Assembly: GCA_020161365.1 (NCBI GenBank)
Contig: JAIUNU010000009.1
Span: 1-64,000, forward strand
Direction: 5' to 3'
Origin: Pseudomonadota bacterium
GTDB lineage: Bacteria > Pseudomonadota > Alphaproteobacteria > Caulobacterales > Caulobacteraceae
DNA length: 64,000 nucleotides
In this document: positions 16,245 through 24,416 of the stretch, in pieces
Layout of the letters: every line of letters begins with the position of its first letter
How positions within the stretch are numbered: the first letter of the stretch is position 1
The notes under the pieces: generated by a model
Databases searched by the model: none
Seen by the model: the letters and a program-made list of their open reading frames with translations, nothing else
What the model was told of the DNA's origin: nothing
Made by a program: the position numbers and the translations under genes

Positions 16245-19109
16245 TTAGCCGCCCGTCAGACGATTGAGCGCCGCCTGATAGTTGGCGACCTGGTTCTTCA
16301 GGTAGGTCGGAACCGTGCCGCCCGTCTTTCCCGAGCTGGACGTGTTGTTGTTCTTTACACCCAGAGCAGTGTCGGCGATCTCGCGATAGGCGGATCGAAC
16401 CTGGGACATCGCGCGCGTGATCACCATGTTGGCGTTCTTGCGCCCTTCATCGGTGGTGATATCCAGTTCGGGCGGCAACTGCAGACCGTAGACGGGCCCG
16501 CTGCCATCAGCCGATACCGTCTTGCCGTCCTCGGTCTTGGTCGCGCGCACAACGCCACCGGCCAAACCCAGCGAACGCAGAACATCGGTCCCGCCCTTGC
16601 CCGGCACGATTTCGATCGTGGCGGTGTTCGAGGCCGGACTGATTTTAAGAACGCGGCTGTTGCCGTTGGTGGCCGTTTCGACCTTGGCCCGGAAGCCCGA
16701 AGCGCGCTTGATCTTGTCGGCCAGGGTCTCAAGGGTGTCGTTGGCGTCGATCGTGATCGTCGTCAGCGCGCCGCGTTCACGGGTGCGAATCTGGAAGGTG
16801 TCGCCCGCGCGCGCTGAGGTCGCCGAAACGATCCGGTTGGACTGGCTGAAATCCATCTTGCCGCTCGGCAGGCCGAAGGCGTCCAGCGCCGAGGCTCCCG
16901 AAGCCGATACGGCGACAGACGTTGGCGTGGCGTACCCGTCCTTGCCGGTGACGCGCTGGCTCCAATCGACGGCGCCGGTGCCAACATCGACCTGGGCGAC
17001 ATAGCCGTCCTTGGTCCCGACCGTTTCCTCGCCGTCCAGGTTCTTGCCGGCGGCGCCGACCAGCCAGGCGGTGCCGTTCGAGACCGCAAAGCCGGTGACC
17101 GTGTCATCGCCGGTCCCGCCGTAGTAGGTCAGGGTGTCGCTGCCGGTGTTCGAAATATCGAGCGACATCCGCCCGACGAAGCCGTCCATGCCGCCCGAGG
17201 ACGTCGTTGTGGCGCCGCCGATCGACATCTGGTTGTTGGCGGTATAGCCGCCGACATAGAGCTGACCGCCGTCGATCTTCAGCCCGACGATCTCGCCGCC
17301 TTTCAGCGAACCCAGGTCTCGGGTCGCGCCCGCCGTGATCGTGGCGGTCTTGGTATAGGTGACCGGCACGCTCTCGTAGGCGCCGTACTGGTTCAGCTGG
17401 GTCACGTTTTCCGTGACGACCGAGGGACTGACCTGGAAGCTGCGCAGCATCGCCTCGCCGTTCTCCTTGGAGCCGACGATGACTTGCGAGCCGTTGACGA
17501 CGATGTCGGAGACAGAGTCGTTCTCGGCGGTGCCGAATTTCTGAGTGAACAAGGCCTTGGGCTTGCCGGTCGCATCGGTGGCGAAGGCGGAAAGATAGGC
17601 GTCCCAACCACCGGCGGGGTCGGTTCCGACAGCGCCGGGCAGATCGGATTTGCTGCGGCCACCCACATAGAGAACGCCGTCAGCGCCGAACGCCAGGGCC
17701 GTGGCCTCGTCTTCCTGCAGGCCGCCGCGACGGACGGTCCACTGCTCGTCGCCCTTGGCGTCGTAGCGCGTGACGAAGCTGTCGGTGGTGGTCGAACTGT
17801 CGCTGTTGTTGATCGGCCCGTTGACCGCGCCCTGAAGACGGCCGCTGACCGATCCTGCGACGGCCACACTGCCGTCATCGGCGACGGCCAGAGACAGACC
17901 GCTGGCGTTGTCGGTCGCGCCCAGCGAGCGGGCGTACAGCAAATGGCCGGCGCTATCGTACTTGAGCAGCGCGACATCGCTGTCGCCCTTGATCGGTTGA
18001 CCGTTGATGTCGGTCTTCCCGTCCACGGCGGTGGCGACATCGGCCAGCATGTAGATTGAACCGTCAGCGCCGGTGACCGACTTGCGGACACTGGAAATGG
18101 TGCCCTGAAGGGTTTCGCTGAACACCTTGCCGCCCGGCGCGCCGGCGCCCGGCCCACCGGCGGTCCCGGCCGCGCTGTATTTGGTCAGGGTCGTTTCGAA
18201 GACGCCGTCGTCGGTTTCCGTCTTTTTGTCAGGGTCCGGATCTCCGGCCCGGGTCGTCACGTAGACGGCGGGCGCGGTGGTCGGCGCGCTGAACGTCAGT
18301 TGCTCGACCGAGTCGCCGTTGACCCGCAGCGCGAAATCATCACCCGTGGCCGGGAGCTTCACGGGCTTACCATTGACCTGGACGGTGCGCTCCTCGCCCA
18401 CCGTGCGCTGGACCGAGAAATCGGTGTTGAACCCCGCCGCCTTCATCTTGCCGTTCATGTAGCTAACGACGTTGGACATCGTGCGCGGCGTCGCGCCCAT
18501 TTCCGACAGATCCATGGTCACCGTGGAGGTGACGCCGAAGCTTTTGACTGACACGTCGAACGAGACATTCCCCTTGAACTTGGGGATCTCGTCGTCGAAT
18601 TGGCCCGAATAGAGCGTGTCGGTCGTGTAGCTATAGGTGGCCTTCGGGACGCCTACCGTAGCCTTGTCGCTGGTCATGACCGCGCCCGTCGTCAGGCGCA
18701 TCTGGTCCAGCGACAGATTCTGCACGTAGCCGCTGATCTCGCCGAGGCCCTTGGTCAGGGCCGTCTGCAGGCGCGACACCTCGCCGTCGGTGACGCCCTT
18801 CTCGCCGGCGCGCGCGGCGAGCGCCGAGAGTGTGTTCAGCGCCTGATAGGTGGCAAACAGCTTCTTGTAGTCGGGGCTCACGCCCTTCAGAGCGGAGGTG
18901 TTAGCGCCTTCGTCGACGAACTTGCGGCCATTAAGCGCCGAGCGGACAAGGTCGCTGGCCGGCGGCGAGGCGTTGCTCAGCCAGGGCGCATTGGGCACCA
19001 CGGCCTTGGATTTCGTCGACGCGGTGGAGACACCGGACGCGCCAGCACCCGTCATGCCCGAGCGGGCCTGATAGTAGTTGATCAGCGCGCTGGTATCGAA
19101 AGCGATCAC
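16245..19109 (-). CDS. flaEY: FlaEY-like flagellar regulatory protein
   Basis: A 954-residue protein at the position of the Caulobacter flaEY gene, next to the flagellins. Regions: an N-terminal polar segment with helical part (residues 1-140); a domain around residues 150-290; a central beta-propeller-like region with SBBP-type repeats (GDSDVALLKYDSAGHLLYARSLGAT; TTTDSFVTRYDAKGDEQWTVRRGG; TTSSGGMDGFVGRMSLD); then, near residues 765-860, a stretch resembling the flagellin/hook 'IN' domain (FQIRTRERGALTTITIDANDT; LETLADKIKRASG). In Caulobacter flaE and flaY mutants have flagellin assembly or regulation defects. The exact biochemical role is not known. No signal peptide is visible; export by the flagellar system is possible. 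Confidence 0.8.
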   Translation of the reverse strand: MIAFDTSALINYYQARSGMTGAGASGVSTASTKSKAVVPNAPWLSNASPPASDLVRSALNGRKFVDEGANTSALKGVSPDYKKLFATYQALNTLSALAARAGEKGVTDGEVSRLQTALTKGLGEISGYVQNLSLDQMRLTTGAVMTSDKATVGVPKATYSYTTDTLYSGQFDDEIPKFKGNVSFDVSVKSFGVTSTVTMDLSEMGATPRTMSNVVSYMNGKMKAAGFNTDFSVQRTVGEERTVQVNGKPVKLPATGDDFALRVNGDSVEQLTFSAPTTAPAVYVTTRAGDPDPDKKTETDDGVFETTLTKYSAAGTAGGPGAGAPGGKVFSETLQGTISSVRKSVTGADGSIYMLADVATAVDGKTDINGQPIKGDSDVALLKYDSAGHLLYARSLGATDNASGLSLAVADDGSVAVAGSVSGRLQGAVNGPINNSDSSTTTDSFVTRYDAKGDEQWTVRRGGLQEDEATALAFGADGVLYVGGRSKSDLPGAVGTDPAGGWDAYLSAFATDATGKPKALFTQKFGTAENDSVSDIVVNGSQVIVGSKENGEAMLRSFQVSPSVVTENVTQLNQYGAYESVPVTYTKTATITAGATRDLGSLKGGEIVGLKIDGGQLYVGGYTANNQMSIGGATTTSSGGMDGFVGRMSLDISNTGSDTLTYYGGTGDDTVTGFAVSNGTAWLVGAAGKNLDGEETVGTKDGYVAQVDVGTGAVDWSQRVTGKDGYATPTSVAVSASGASALDAFGLPSGKMDFSQSNRIVSATSARAGDTFQIRTRERGALTTITIDANDTLETLADKIKRASGFRAKVETATNGNSRVLKISPASNTATIEIVPGKGGTDVLRSLGLAGGVVRATKTEDGKTVSADGSGPVYGLQLPPELDITTDEGRKNANMVITRAMSQVRSAYREIADTALGVKNNNTSSSGKTGGTVPTYLKNQVANYQAALNRLTGG

Positions 19110-19188
19110 GGCGAATCCCGGTCGGGGCGCAGTTCACCCCAGAAGCACCTTTGCAGGACGATCGCTGACGACTCGTTAAGCCCCGAGA

Positions 19189-19743
19189 TTAACTGGCGAT
19201 AAGGTGAGCGTCGGATAGCGCCCGGCGGGCGTCTTCCCGGAGCTCAGCCCACTCGGACGCCAGAATTCCGAGCAGAACCACGTCGCAGGGCCGACCATCC
19301 TTCAGGACGTGGCCGCGCAGATAGCCTTCGCGCCTGAAACCAGCGGCTGACTGAGCTTTCAGCGCCGCGTCGTTGTCGGCCATCACCTCGGCGAAGACCT
19401 TGTGCAGCCCAAGATCGAGGAAGGCGCGATCCAGTCCAAGCACCTGGGCGGCGCGCCCGACGCCCCTGCCCCGGGCTTCGGCCGAGCCCAGAAACCAGTT
19501 CCAGCTGGCGCGGCGATGATGGCTGGTCAGACCCGTTAGCGTCAGCAGGCCCATCGGCGCGCCGCCGCGCGTGATCATCCAGCCCCGCATGTCGGGATCG
19601 CGGTTCAGCGCCTGGAACCAGGCGGCGTGGGCTTCTCGGCTCGGAAGATCGGCGTCAGACATCCAACGGTCGACCTCGGGTTCAGACCGCCACTGAAAGA
19701 GGAGCGCTTCGTCCTCGTCCAACAAGTCGCGCAGCTCGATCAT
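19189..19743 (-). CDS. GNAT-family acetyltransferase in flagellin cluster
   Basis: A 184-residue GNAT protein. The acetyl-CoA loop reads EARGRGVGRAAQVLGLDRAF, and the N-terminus LLFQWRSEPEVDRWM resembles the 'WRN..V..YM' start of PseH-type nucleotide-sugar acetyltransferases. It lies between fljJ and flaEY, 65 bp after fljJ on the same strand, so flagellin modification is a fair guess. A closer PseH match, flmH, is at 26420. In some Caulobacter annotations this gene could be the one called flmH. Confidence 0.75.
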   Translation of the reverse strand: MIELRDLLDEDEALLFQWRSEPEVDRWMSDADLPSREAHAAWFQALNRDPDMRGWMITRGGAPMGLLTLTGLTSHHRRASWNWFLGSAEARGRGVGRAAQVLGLDRAFLDLGLHKVFAEVMADNDAALKAQSAAGFRREGYLRGHVLKDGRPCDVVLLGILASEWAELREDARRALSDAHLIAS

Positions 19744-19770
19744 GCCCGTAGTCGAATCCCCGGTTCGCCT

Positions 19771-19788
19771 AGGGTCAGCTTAGACCCT
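19771..19788 (-). terminator. Hairpin after fljJ
   Basis: AGGGTC (19771-19776) and GACCCT (19783-19788) form a 6-bp stem between fljJ and the GNAT gene. No T-run follows, so it may only attenuate or process the transcript. Confidence 0.35.
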
Positions 19789-19808
19789 GGACATGACAGG
19801 ACCTAGCG

Positions 19809-20645
19809 CTACTGCCCCTTGAACAGGGAAAGGATGATCTGCGGCGCGCTGTTGGCGATCGACAGGGCCTGGGCGCCGAGCTGCTGCTTAACCTGCAGCG
19901 CCTGCAGACGGGCGCTTTCCTTGGCCAAATCGGCGTCCACGAGGTTACCGACACCGGTCTCCAGCACGTCGTTCAGCTTCGCCACGAACGTATTGTGGGC
20001 GTCGATCTGCTTGGCCTGGGTGCCGATATTGCCAACCGCCTGGTTCACCGCGCTCAAGGTCGCGTCGAGGCGCGTCAGGACCGCTGCGGCGGTCGTCGTC
20101 GTTAGAATGTTATCCGTCGCGGTGAGCGTGTTGATCGTCCCACCCAGCGTGAGGTTCTGGAGCGTGAGGGTGATCGACTGGCCGGCGTCGGCGTCCGCGA
20201 GGAACGTCATGTTGGCCGTTTGGCTGCCGTCCAGCAGATTGGCGCCATCGAACGTGGCGCTGCGGACCACCTGGGCCAGGTTCTTGATCAGGCCCTGAAA
20301 ATCGGCGTTCAGAGCCTGGCGCGATGTCGTGGTGAGCGAACTGTCCTTTGCGGCGACCACCTTTTCGCGCATCAGCTTCAGAAGGTCGGAAACCGACTCG
20401 CCGGCCGCCAGCGCCACGTCGGCGATCGAAGTCGCGCGATCCAGGCTCATCTTGACAGCGCCCAAGGCGTTCATGTCTGCGCGCTGCGCCTGAGCGATCG
20501 ACCAGACGGCGGCGTTATCCTTGGCGGTGGAGATAGACTCGCCCGTGTTGATACGGGTCTGCACCGACTGCATCTCGTCATTGGTGCGATTGAGGTTCTG
20601 CAGCGCGATCAGCGCGGGCTGGTTCGTGTTGACGCTCAGCGTCAT
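19809..20645 (-). CDS. fljJ: Flagellin FljJ
   Basis: A 278-residue flagellin, the 29-kDa minor type of Caulobacter, which forms the hook-proximal filament. The N-terminal D0/D1 helices start [20 protein letters not shown] and the C-terminal helix ends QLGAQALSIANSAPQIILSLFKGQ. The short middle (about residues 130-190) means it lacks large D2/D3 domains. It is more divergent than fljK and fljL are from each other. Its Shine-Dalgarno GGAGG lies 6 bases before ATG, next to a small hairpin. No -24/-12 sigma-54 element precedes it; several TTAA motifs do. Confidence 0.93.
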   Translation of the reverse strand: MTLSVNTNQPALIALQNLNRTNDEMQSVQTRINTGESISTAKDNAAVWSIAQAQRADMNALGAVKMSLDRATSIADVALAAGESVSDLLKLMREKVVAAKDSSLTTTSRQALNADFQGLIKNLAQVVRSATFDGANLLDGSQTANMTFLADADAGQSITLTLQNLTLGGTINTLTATDNILTTTTAAAVLTRLDATLSAVNQAVGNIGTQAKQIDAHNTFVAKLNDVLETGVGNLVDADLAKESARLQALQVKQQLGAQALSIANSAPQIILSLFKGQ

Positions 20646-20743
20646 GCGCGGCCTCCGATCGGCGATTTTGCCGTTGGTTGCGATCGCGCGCGATTCGGCG
20701 AGCGATCCGGTCGCCGCCAGAATTGACCTCAGAAAGTAAGATT

Positions 20744-20776
20744 ATGGTTAACGCACTTAAACCATATCCGTTAACC
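20744..20776. promoter_or_regulatory. TTAA-rich cluster upstream of fljJ (CtrA-like half-sites)
   Basis: The stretch contains TTAACCAT on the minus strand (20744-20751), TTAAACCAT on the plus strand (20757-20765) and TTAACC (20771-20776). CtrA binds TTAA-N7-TTAA sites and TTAACCAT half-sites. Spacing here is not the full N7 form. It lies about 100-130 bp before fljJ. Confidence 0.4.
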
Positions 20777-20822
20777 GCCGCGACCGGACGTCACATCGGC
20801 GGCCAGGACAGATGCGCCAGCC

Positions 20823-21191
20823 TCAGGCCTGTCCGTCGAACACGTCCCCGCTTTCGTAGTCGACCCCGTCGCGCATTCTGAGCACTTCCTCGCGCGGGAA
20901 TTGCTGCAGAGTTTCCCCCGTTCGACGATCGACGGTCTTGTAGACGAAGGCGCCCGAGGCGTCGTCGTGCTCGATCACGAGCCTCAGATCACCAGGCTGG
21001 GGGCCATCATTGACGGGCTTGGCGGGCTCGGCCTTTTGAGCGACCTCGCCGCGGCGAGCGACCTCGGCTTCAGCGGCCTGCAAGACCTGCCCCACAACGA
21101 CTTTAGCGCCCTCGGAGACCTCCGGGGCGTTAGGCGGGGAAACAGGGGCGACGTAGTCTTTGATGGCCGACAATGCGGCTTTGGGTTCCAT
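20823..21191 (-). CDS. flaG: FlaG-family flagellar protein
   Basis: A 122-residue protein. The first 75 residues are low-complexity and alanine/proline rich. The last 50 form the FlaG domain: LRLVIEHDDASGAFVYKTVDRRTGETLQQFPREEVLRM, where the V-Y-K-x-V-D-x-x-TGE-x-x-x-Q-x-P-x-EE-x-L pattern is diagnostic. FlaG proteins influence filament length and flagellin secretion. It sits between fljL and fljJ on the same strand, as in Caulobacter. The terminator-like hairpin after fljL suggests its own promoter, but none is obvious. Confidence 0.85.
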   Translation of the reverse strand: MEPKAALSAIKDYVAPVSPPNAPEVSEGAKVVVGQVLQAAEAEVARRGEVAQKAEPAKPVNDGPQPGDLRLVIEHDDASGAFVYKTVDRRTGETLQQFPREEVLRMRDGVDYESGDVFDGQA

Positions 21192-21266
21192 TGGTTAAAC
21201 GCCGACTTTTATCGGTCGGCCCTCCTTTTCTGTTGAGGATTGCCCTGCAACCGAACCGGAGAAGGC

Positions 21267-21292
21267 GGAGGCGAGCCATAGAGCCCGCCTCC
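21267..21292 (-). terminator. Hairpin terminator after fljL
   Basis: On the minus strand GGAGGCGGGC pairs with GCTCGCCTCC, giving about 9 pairs, just past the fljL stop. It is followed by GCCTTCTCC with only short T content. Confidence 0.6.
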
Positions 21293-21303
21293 GTCCCTGC
21301 CCC

Positions 21304-22125
21304 TTAGCGGAACAGGCTCAGGATCGACGAGGAAGACTGGTTCGCGATCGACAGCGCCTGCACGCCCAACTGCTGCTTGGTTTGCAGCGACTGCAGCTTG
21401 GCGCTTTCCTTGGCCAGGTCGGCGTCCACCAGGTTGCCCACGCCGGCGTCCAGGCTGTCCTGCAGCTTGCCGACGAAGGTCAGGTGGGTGTCGAGACCCG
21501 TCGAGCTGGTGCCCAGCGAAGCCAGCTTGTTGGTGGCCGTCTGCAGCGCCGTGGTGACCGTGGTGATCATGGTCTTGGCGGCGGCGGCGGTCGCGAAGGT
21601 CGAGCCGGCCGTCAGGCCCAGGCCCGCAAGCGTCAGGGTCTTGGCGTTGACGGTGAAGCCCGAGCCGTCCGAGTTGGCCAGGAAGGTCAGCTTGGTGGTC
21701 GAACCGTCAGCAATGCTGACGCCATTGAACTTGGCGTTGGAAGCCGCCTTCGTGATCTGATCGCGCAGCGACTCGAAGTCCGCCTTAAGAGCGTTGAACG
21801 AGGCGGTGTTCAGCGAGGTGTCGGAAGCGGCCAGAGCCTTTTCCTTCATCTTGCCGAGCAGATCGGTGATCGTGTCGCCTGCCGCCAGGGCCACGTCGAT
21901 CGTCGACTGGCCGCGCTGGAGGGAGTCCTTGACGCCGTTCAGGCTGCTCGCGGTGGCGGATTGGTTCTTGGCGGTCGCCCAGATCGCGCCGTTGTCCTTG
22001 GCGTTGGCGATCTTCTTGCCGGTATTGATGCGCTGCTGAACCGTCGTGAGCTCAGAGTTCGTCGCGTTCAGATTTTGCAGGGCGATCAGAGCGCCGGCGT
22101 TCGTATTAATGCTGTTCAGCGGCAT
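21304..22125 (-). CDS. fljL: Flagellin FljL
   Basis: A 273-residue filament flagellin (27-kDa type in Caulobacter). It starts [21 protein letters not shown] and ends [22 protein letters not shown]; the polar coiled-coil D0/D1 helices flank a short variable middle. It is very similar to FljK, with long stretches of DNA identity. Upstream are a sigma-54 promoter (22198-22213) and a 5' leader whose CCUU-GAA-AAGG hairpin covers the Shine-Dalgarno AAGGA. That fits late, assembly-coupled expression with translational control. Confidence 0.95.
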   Translation of the reverse strand: MPLNSINTNAGALIALQNLNATNSELTTVQQRINTGKKIANAKDNGAIWATAKNQSATASSLNGVKDSLQRGQSTIDVALAAGDTITDLLGKMKEKALAASDTSLNTASFNALKADFESLRDQITKAASNAKFNGVSIADGSTTKLTFLANSDGSGFTVNAKTLTLAGLGLTAGSTFATAAAAKTMITTVTTALQTATNKLASLGTSSTGLDTHLTFVGKLQDSLDAGVGNLVDADLAKESAKLQSLQTKQQLGVQALSIANQSSSSILSLFR

Positions 22126-22135
22126 ACGAGGTGTT

Positions 22136-22146
22136 CCTTTTCAAGG
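22136..22146 (-). promoter_or_regulatory. fljL leader hairpin over the ribosome binding site
   Basis: The fljL mRNA can form CCUU-GAA-AAGG here, pairing part of the AAGGA Shine-Dalgarno. The stem is only 4 bp, so it would need a protein such as FlbT to matter. Confidence 0.4.
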
Positions 22147-22197
22147 TGTCCGACGCCATTTTGGCTGCCGGGAGCATTTTGCTCGAAAAGGCCTGTA

Positions 22198-22213
22198 GCA
22201 ATTGCCGGGCCAA
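22198..22213 (-). promoter_or_regulatory. Sigma-54 promoter of fljL
   Basis: On the minus strand the sequence is TTGGCCCG-GCAA-TTGC, matching the -24/-12 consensus TTGGCACG-N4-TTGC with exact spacing. Transcription should start near 22187, giving a leader of about 60 bases. Caulobacter late flagellar genes use sigma-54 with FlbD and IHF. Confidence 0.85.
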
Positions 22214-22280
22214 TTCTGCCCAGCCAGACCCGCCACCCAAACCACTGAAAACGTTACGTTATATTTCCATTAACGACGAA

Positions 22281-22307
22281 GGCTCCCGGCATTTTCTGCC
22301 GAGAGCC
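22281..22307 (-). terminator. Second hairpin between fljK and fljL
   Basis: On the minus strand GGCTCTCGGC pairs with GCCGGGAGCC (one mismatch), loop AGAAAAT, followed by TTCGTCGTT. The element TCTCGGCAGAAAATGCCGG also resembles Caulobacter FlbD (ftr) sites, and it lies about 70-95 bp upstream of the fljL promoter. Confidence 0.55.
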
Positions 22308-22363
22308 TTTCGCCATGGGTAATTTTTGCCGGGCACTAAATGCGCACCCAGCAGTAAAGAGGC

Positions 22364-22391
22364 GCCGGACGGCTTTTGACGGCCGCCCGGC
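22364..22391 (-). terminator. Terminator hairpin directly after fljK
   Basis: On the minus strand GCCGGGCGGC (from 22391) pairs with GCCGTCCGGC (to 22364) with loop CGTCAAAA, followed by GCCTCTTTACT. It begins 10 bases after the fljK stop and should end the fljK transcript before the fljL promoter. Confidence 0.65.
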
Positions 22392-22400
22392 GTATCGGGC

Positions 22401-23222
22401 TCACCCCTTGAACAGCGACAGGATCGACTGCGGCGTCTGGTTGGCGATCGAGAGCGCCTGAACCCCAAGTTGCTGCTTGGTCTGCAGCGACTGAAGCTTG
22501 GCGCTTTCCTTCGCCAGATCCGCATCGACGAGGTTGCCGACACCGGCGTCCAGGCTGTCCTGCAGCTTGCCAACGAAGGTCAGGTGCGTATCCAGACCGA
22601 CAGAAGACGTGCCGAGGGACGACAGCTTGTTCGTCGCCGTCTGCAACGATGTGGTGATCGTCGCGATCATGGTTTTGGCCGTAGCGGCGGTGGTGAAGGT
22701 CGACGTCGCCGTCAGACCAATGCCCGTGAGGGACAAGGTCCTGGCAGCCACCGTGAAATTGCCCCCGCTTTCATTGGCCAGGAAAGCAAGCTTCGTGGTG
22801 GTGCCATCGGCGAGGCTGACGCCATTGAACTTCGCGTTCGACGCGGCCTTGGCAATTTGGTCGCGAAGAGACTCGAAGTCCGCCTTGAGGGCGTTGAACG
22901 AGGCGGTGTTCAGCGAGGTGTCGGAAGCAGCCAGAGCCTTTTCCTTCATCTTCGTGAGCAGATCGGTGATGGTGTCGCCAGCAGCAAGCGCCACATCGAT
23001 CGTCGACTGACCGCGCTGGAGGGAGTCCTTCACCGCATTCAGAGACGACGCGTTAGCGCTTTGCATCTTGGCCATCGACCAGATCGCGCCGTTGTCCTTG
23101 GCGTTAGCGATCTTCTTGCCGGTGTTGATACGGCCCTGGGTGGCGGAGAGCTCCGTGTTAGTTGCGTTCAGGTTCTGGAGCGCCAGAAGCGCACCAGGAT
23201 TGGTGTTGATCGAGTTCAGCAT
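22401..23222 (-). CDS. fljK: Major flagellin FljK
   Basis: A 273-residue flagellin (25-kDa major type in Caulobacter). I start it at ATG 23222 because the protein begins [17 protein letters not shown], the flagellin start; upstream codons overlap the promoter. It ends [23 protein letters not shown]. It is preceded by a sigma-54 promoter (23294-23309) and a leader of about 60 bases with a hairpin over the ribosome binding site. FlbT is known to act on the fljK 5' leader in Caulobacter, lowering mRNA stability until the hook is complete. Confidence 0.96.
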   Translation of the reverse strand: MLNSINTNPGALLALQNLNATNTELSATQGRINTGKKIANAKDNGAIWSMAKMQSANASSLNAVKDSLQRGQSTIDVALAAGDTITDLLTKMKEKALAASDTSLNTASFNALKADFESLRDQIAKAASNAKFNGVSLADGTTTKLAFLANESGGNFTVAARTLSLTGIGLTATSTFTTAATAKTMIATITTSLQTATNKLSSLGTSSVGLDTHLTFVGKLQDSLDAGVGNLVDADLAKESAKLQSLQTKQQLGVQALSIANQTPQSILSLFKG

Positions 23223-23228
23223 TTGACA

Positions 23229-23245
23229 CCTACCGTTTTGGTGGG
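23229..23245 (-). promoter_or_regulatory. fljK leader hairpin over the ribosome binding site
   Basis: The fljK mRNA can form CCCACC-AAAAC-GGTAGG (one C-A mismatch), which places the AGG of the ribosome binding site in the stem and an A-rich tract in the loop. It ends 6 bases before ATG. A stem-loop in the fljK leader is the known target of FlbT. Confidence 0.55.
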
Positions 23246-23293
23246 ATTTGTCCGGCGCATTGCCGGGCTGGCGTTTTGCCCGCGCGAACCATC

Positions 23294-23309
23294 GCAAGCG
23301 GCGGGCCAA
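23294..23309 (-). promoter_or_regulatory. Sigma-54 promoter of fljK
   Basis: On the minus strand TTGGCCCG-CCGC-TTGC matches TTGGCACG-N4-TTGC in spacing and in all but one fixed position. Transcription should start near 23283, about 60 bases before ATG. Confidence 0.85.
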
Positions 23310-23376
23310 CTCGGCGCCAACCGCCAAAAAGTATCAAATAGCTGTTTTTATTGGGCTTTTATGAAGTCCGAAGCCG

Positions 23377-23416
23377 AAAACAAAACCGCCCGGCGAAAGC
23401 AAAATTCGCCGGGCGG
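23377..23416 (-). terminator. Strong terminator after flbT-flaF
   Basis: On the minus strand CCGCCCGGCGAA pairs perfectly with TTCGCCGGGCGG (12 bp), loop TTTTGCT, followed by TTTTGTTTT. It ends the flbT-flaF transcript about 70 bp before the fljK promoter. Confidence 0.9.
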
Positions 23417-23470
23417 CAGGTTTTTCCAGAAACGGTAGGCAAGAGCTTCAGTCTTGCGCGAACAGGGGAA

Positions 23471-23833
23471 TCACGCGGCGTCAGCGCGCCCCGCCAGCCC
23501 CTGCATGATCATCCGATTGATCTCGATCAGGGGTTCGAAATCCTCTTCCTTGCGCATCACCGCGCTGGAATGACGGCCAACCCAAAGGCTCAGCGAAATG
23601 ATGCTGGCCCGCAGCTCCATAGGGAGCTGGTTTTCAGGGAGCGCACAATCAGTGGCAAGCGCGGACCAGACCTTGCGGTTCCAGTCCAGCGCGTCGATCC
23701 GCGTGGCGATGTCGTCCACCGGGGCCTGCGACGCGTCCAGAAGGGCGCGCGTCACCTGCCCGAACAGGCGGTACTCCATTTCACGGGGATTCTCAGCCCG
23801 CGTCGCCGCCTGCTGATACGCCCGAAGAGACAT
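23471..23833 (-). CDS. flaF: Flagellar regulator FlaF
   Basis: A 120-residue cytoplasmic protein required in Caulobacter for flagellin synthesis and secretion; it acts as a flagellin-specific export or translation activator opposing FlbT. The start [23 protein letters not shown] is the family signature. Its start codon lies 41 bp inside the end of flbT, so the two are translationally coupled. A strong terminator follows. Length is normal for the family. Confidence 0.92.
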   Translation of the reverse strand: MSLRAYQQAATRAENPREMEYRLFGQVTRALLDASQAPVDDIATRIDALDWNRKVWSALATDCALPENQLPMELRASIISLSLWVGRHSSAVMRKEEDFEPLIEINRMIMQGLAGRADAA

Positions 23834-24218
23834 GCCCCAACCTCTCGTCTTCGTACTCGATAAGCTTCCGGCTCAGCATTAGAGCCTTGTAGTATTCTCG
23901 CGCCATCACGTGTTTCGAAATGGCGATGCAGTCCTGAAGGACCACAGGATTACGCACTACACCCATGAATTCGTTAAGGCGCGTAGCGAATTCCTCGTAA
24001 AACTTCTCAGCGCCGCTTTCGTCGAGGTACATCATCATCACCGGGAAATAGATGTGACGCGCAGGCGTCGTCACCTGGTCCGGCTGCATGATGTCCTTCT
24101 CGCGAAGGACGGAGGCCTTGTTCTGGAGAACCAGAACCCCGCGCCGATCTCCGTTCTGGACCACGGCGCCGTTGAGAACGAACTTTTCTCCGGGCTTCAG
24201 CGACAGCTTCAAAGGCAC
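23793..24218 (-). CDS. flbT: Flagellin translational repressor FlbT
   Basis: A 141-residue protein that in Caulobacter binds flagellin mRNA leaders and destabilises or silences them until the hook is built. The sequence [26 protein letters not shown] and the later [18 protein letters not shown] are typical of FlbT. It overlaps flaF by 41 bp and heads the flbT-flaF operon, divergent from flmG across a 198-bp region with TTAA motifs. Confidence 0.92.
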   Translation of the reverse strand: MPLKLSLKPGEKFVLNGAVVQNGDRRGVLVLQNKASVLREKDIMQPDQVTTPARHIYFPVMMMYLDESGAEKFYEEFATRLNEFMGVVRNPVVLQDCIAISKHVMAREYYKALMLSRKLIEYEDERLGHVSSGVSAGGDAG

Positions 24219-24298
24219 TGGATGCCGTTCCTTTTGTTGACGCCGCGAACCCAGATCCGCCTAGGACGACGGATTTAGCGGCACGCTAGGCGAACACG

Positions 24299-24393
24299 TG
24301 TTAACGCCATCTTGCCGCCCCGGACGACCCCCGGTGCGACCATGAGACGCAGCTTAGGACTCAGTTAAGCATAGGGCCTCAAAACATGGTTAA
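24299..24393. promoter_or_regulatory. flbT / flmG divergent control region
   Basis: Three TTAA motifs occur at 24301-24304 (in GTTAACGCCAT), 24365-24368 and 24390-24393 (in ATGGTTAAC, the reverse of the CtrA half-site GTTAACCAT). Late flagellar and motility genes in Caulobacter are often under CtrA, so CtrA control of flmG and/or flbT is plausible. No full TTAA-N7-TTAA box is present. Confidence 0.4.
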
Positions 24394-24416
24394 CAGCAAA
24401 GTCTAAGGCCACCGCC

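Noticed and set aside
19160..19200. TTAA-N9-TTAA upstream of flaEY as a CtrA box
   Set aside because: The spacer is 9 rather than 7 and the flanks do not match.
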